A DNA stretch of 6,789 bases from an uncultured bacterium (GTDB taxonomy: Bacteria > Cyanobacteriota > Vampirovibrionia > Gastranaerophilales > Gastranaerophilaceae): positions 1 to 6,789 of the forward strand of contig CAQTPN010000076.1 in NCBI GenBank assembly GCA_948888345.1, written 5' to 3'. The number at the start of each line of letters is the position of its first letter. The stretch's first letter is position 1. Below are positions 5,952 to 6,789 of this stretch, piece after piece. The position numbers and the translations under genes were made by a program. The notes below the pieces were generated by a model, which saw only the letters and a list, made by a program, of their open reading frames with translations, ran no database searches and was not told where the DNA came from.

Positions 5952-6746
5952 TTATTGTTCCACATAATAATAATCAAGTGCAGCATTGATATCTAATTTT
6001 TTTGCTCCGTGCTTGAAAATCTTTGATTTATAAAGCCCCAGGCGTGCAAGGAAATACTTAATGCTTACATTGAGCACCCCGAAGCCGTATTTTGTCGAGC
6101 GTTTAAAATTAATGGAACTTGCCTCGGGGAAATATTTTGTAGGGCATGAAATTTCCCCTATGCTGTATCCGTAATAATAAATGAGTGCAAGCATCTCATT
6201 GTCAAATATAAAATCATTATCACACTCTGCTAAAGGCAAATTTTGCAAAATCTCTTTAGAAAAAGCTCGAAAGCCTGTATGGTATTCCGATAATTTCTGC
6301 CCCAAAAATAAATTTTGGAAAAATGTTAAAAATTTATTTGCTAAAAATTTATATAATGGCATGCCGCCTTTAAGCGCGCCATTATTCAGCATTCTTGATG
6401 CTATAACCGCATCATATTCATTAAATGCAATCATGGAAGCCATAGCGGGAATTAATTTCGGTGTGTATTGATAATCCGGATGAAGCATAATAACAATATC
6501 GGCATTTTCCTTTAATGCTGCCGTGTAGCAGGATTTTTGATTTCCTCCGTAACCCTTATTTTCATTGTGAACAATGGTTGTGATGTTAAGCTTTTTGGAT
6601 ATATCTTTTGTGTTATCTAAAGAATTATCATCCACCAAAATTACCTTATCAACAAAATCTTTATAAATCTCGTTATAAGTTACTTCAAGAGTCTTTTCCG
6701 CATTATATGCAGGCATTATTACTACTATTTTCTTCCCGTTTATCAT
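5952..6746 (-). CDS. GT2-family glycosyltransferase, dolichyl-phosphate-mannose-synthase-like
   Basis: From ATG 6746 the protein has 264 aa and begins MINGKKIVVIMPAYNAEKTL, the usual N-terminal strand of GT-A glycosyltransferases. VDDNSLDNT (38-46) is the nucleotide-binding VDD-x-S motif, HPDYQY (89-94) sits in the place of the metal-binding D-x-D segment, and HTGFRAFS (156-163) is the acceptor-side motif of DPM1/DPG-synthase-like GT2 enzymes. It should transfer a sugar from a nucleotide sugar, perhaps to a polyprenyl phosphate or surface glycan, but donor and acceptor cannot be read from sequence. No clear membrane helix is present, so it is soluble or peripheral. A TTG at 6782 gives 12 extra residues, and the frame stays open to the window edge. 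I prefer the ATG because homologues start next to this strand, though its upstream ribosome-binding signal is weak. Its TAA (5954-5952) directly abuts the stop of the convergent c-di-GMP gene. Confidence 0.9.
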   Translation of the reverse strand: MINGKKIVVIMPAYNAEKTLEVTYNEIYKDFVDKVILVDDNSLDNTKDISKKLNITTIVHNENKGYGGNQKSCYTAALKENADIVIMLHPDYQYTPKLIPAMASMIAFNEYDAVIASRMLNNGALKGGMPLYKFLANKFLTFFQNLFLGQKLSEYHTGFRAFSKEILQNLPLAECDNDFIFDNEMLALIYYYGYSIGEISCPTKYFPEASSINFKRSTKYGFGVLNVSIKYFLARLGLYKSKIFKHGAKKLDINAALDYYYVEQ

Positions 6747-6789
6747 AAAAATAATCTTAACTAATAAATAAGCTGATAGCAAAAAGTTT

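Noticed and set aside
6181..6471. Plus-strand open frame inside the glycosyltransferase
   Set aside because: The minus-strand frame carries the GT2 motifs over the same bases; the plus frame has no recognisable features.
6747..6782. TTG-initiated extension of the glycosyltransferase (12 extra residues)
   Set aside because: The extra residues are not part of the GT2 fold, TTG is a rare start, and the ATG at 6746 sits at the normal family position. The frame is open to the edge, so it is not fully excluded.
1..6789. CRISPR arrays, tRNA, rRNA, insertion sequences or phage genes
   Set aside because: No regularly spaced repeats, cloverleaf sequences, transposase motifs or terminal inverted repeats were seen on either strand.

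Overview
The window holds five well-supported genes, one convincing but unrecognised small membrane ORF, and the first codons of a gene cut by the left edge. The DNA is AT-rich throughout, with A/T-ending codons, AAA-rich lysine and Asn/Lys/Ile-rich proteins. Shine-Dalgarno signals are uneven: some genes have a fair one and the DUF167 gene has none. Together with the gene types this suggests an AT-rich, non-proteobacterial, possibly host-associated bacterium. My best guess is the Melainabacteria/Gastranaerophilales side of the Cyanobacteriota. That is an impression from protein style, not something the sequence proves.

Left part (1-409): mostly non-coding. On the minus strand a near-consensus sigma70-type promoter (TTGATA, 17 bp, extended-10 TAGAAT) at 163-191 reads leftward, through a ~110-base leader with a weak hairpin and T-tract, to an ATG at 49 whose gene leaves the window. 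On the plus strand a 29-codon ORF with one hydrophobic segment (334-423) has an AAGGA ribosome-binding sequence and overlaps the end of ribF tail to tail. A perfect 16-bp palindrome (193-208) lies between these two divergent units.

Centre left (410-3570, minus strand): a two-gene operon, relA/spoT-type (p)ppGpp synthetase/hydrolase followed after 2 bases by ribF (riboflavin kinase/FAD synthetase). It links stringent-response signalling with flavin cofactor synthesis in one transcript.

Centre right (3571-5951, plus strand): a 60-bp divergent promoter region, then a DUF167/YggU-family gene. Next is a 167-bp spacer rich in direct and inverted repeats, then a GTG-started GAF-GGDEF-HD-GYP protein. 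That protein has a fully conserved HD-GYP phosphodiesterase site and a partly altered GGDEF site, so c-di-GMP turnover, most likely breakdown, is its expected role.

Right part (5952-6746, minus strand): a GT2 glycosyltransferase of the dolichyl-phosphate-mannose-synthase-like type. It converges on the c-di-GMP gene with no spacer at all: the two stop codons abut as TAATTA.

All main genes belong to known families. I see no CRISPR, IS element, tRNA, rRNA or obvious new multi-gene system. The most open points are the small membrane ORF, the repeat cluster ahead of the c-di-GMP gene, the possible leaderless start of the relA/spoT gene, and divergent active-site motifs in RibF and the GGDEF domain.
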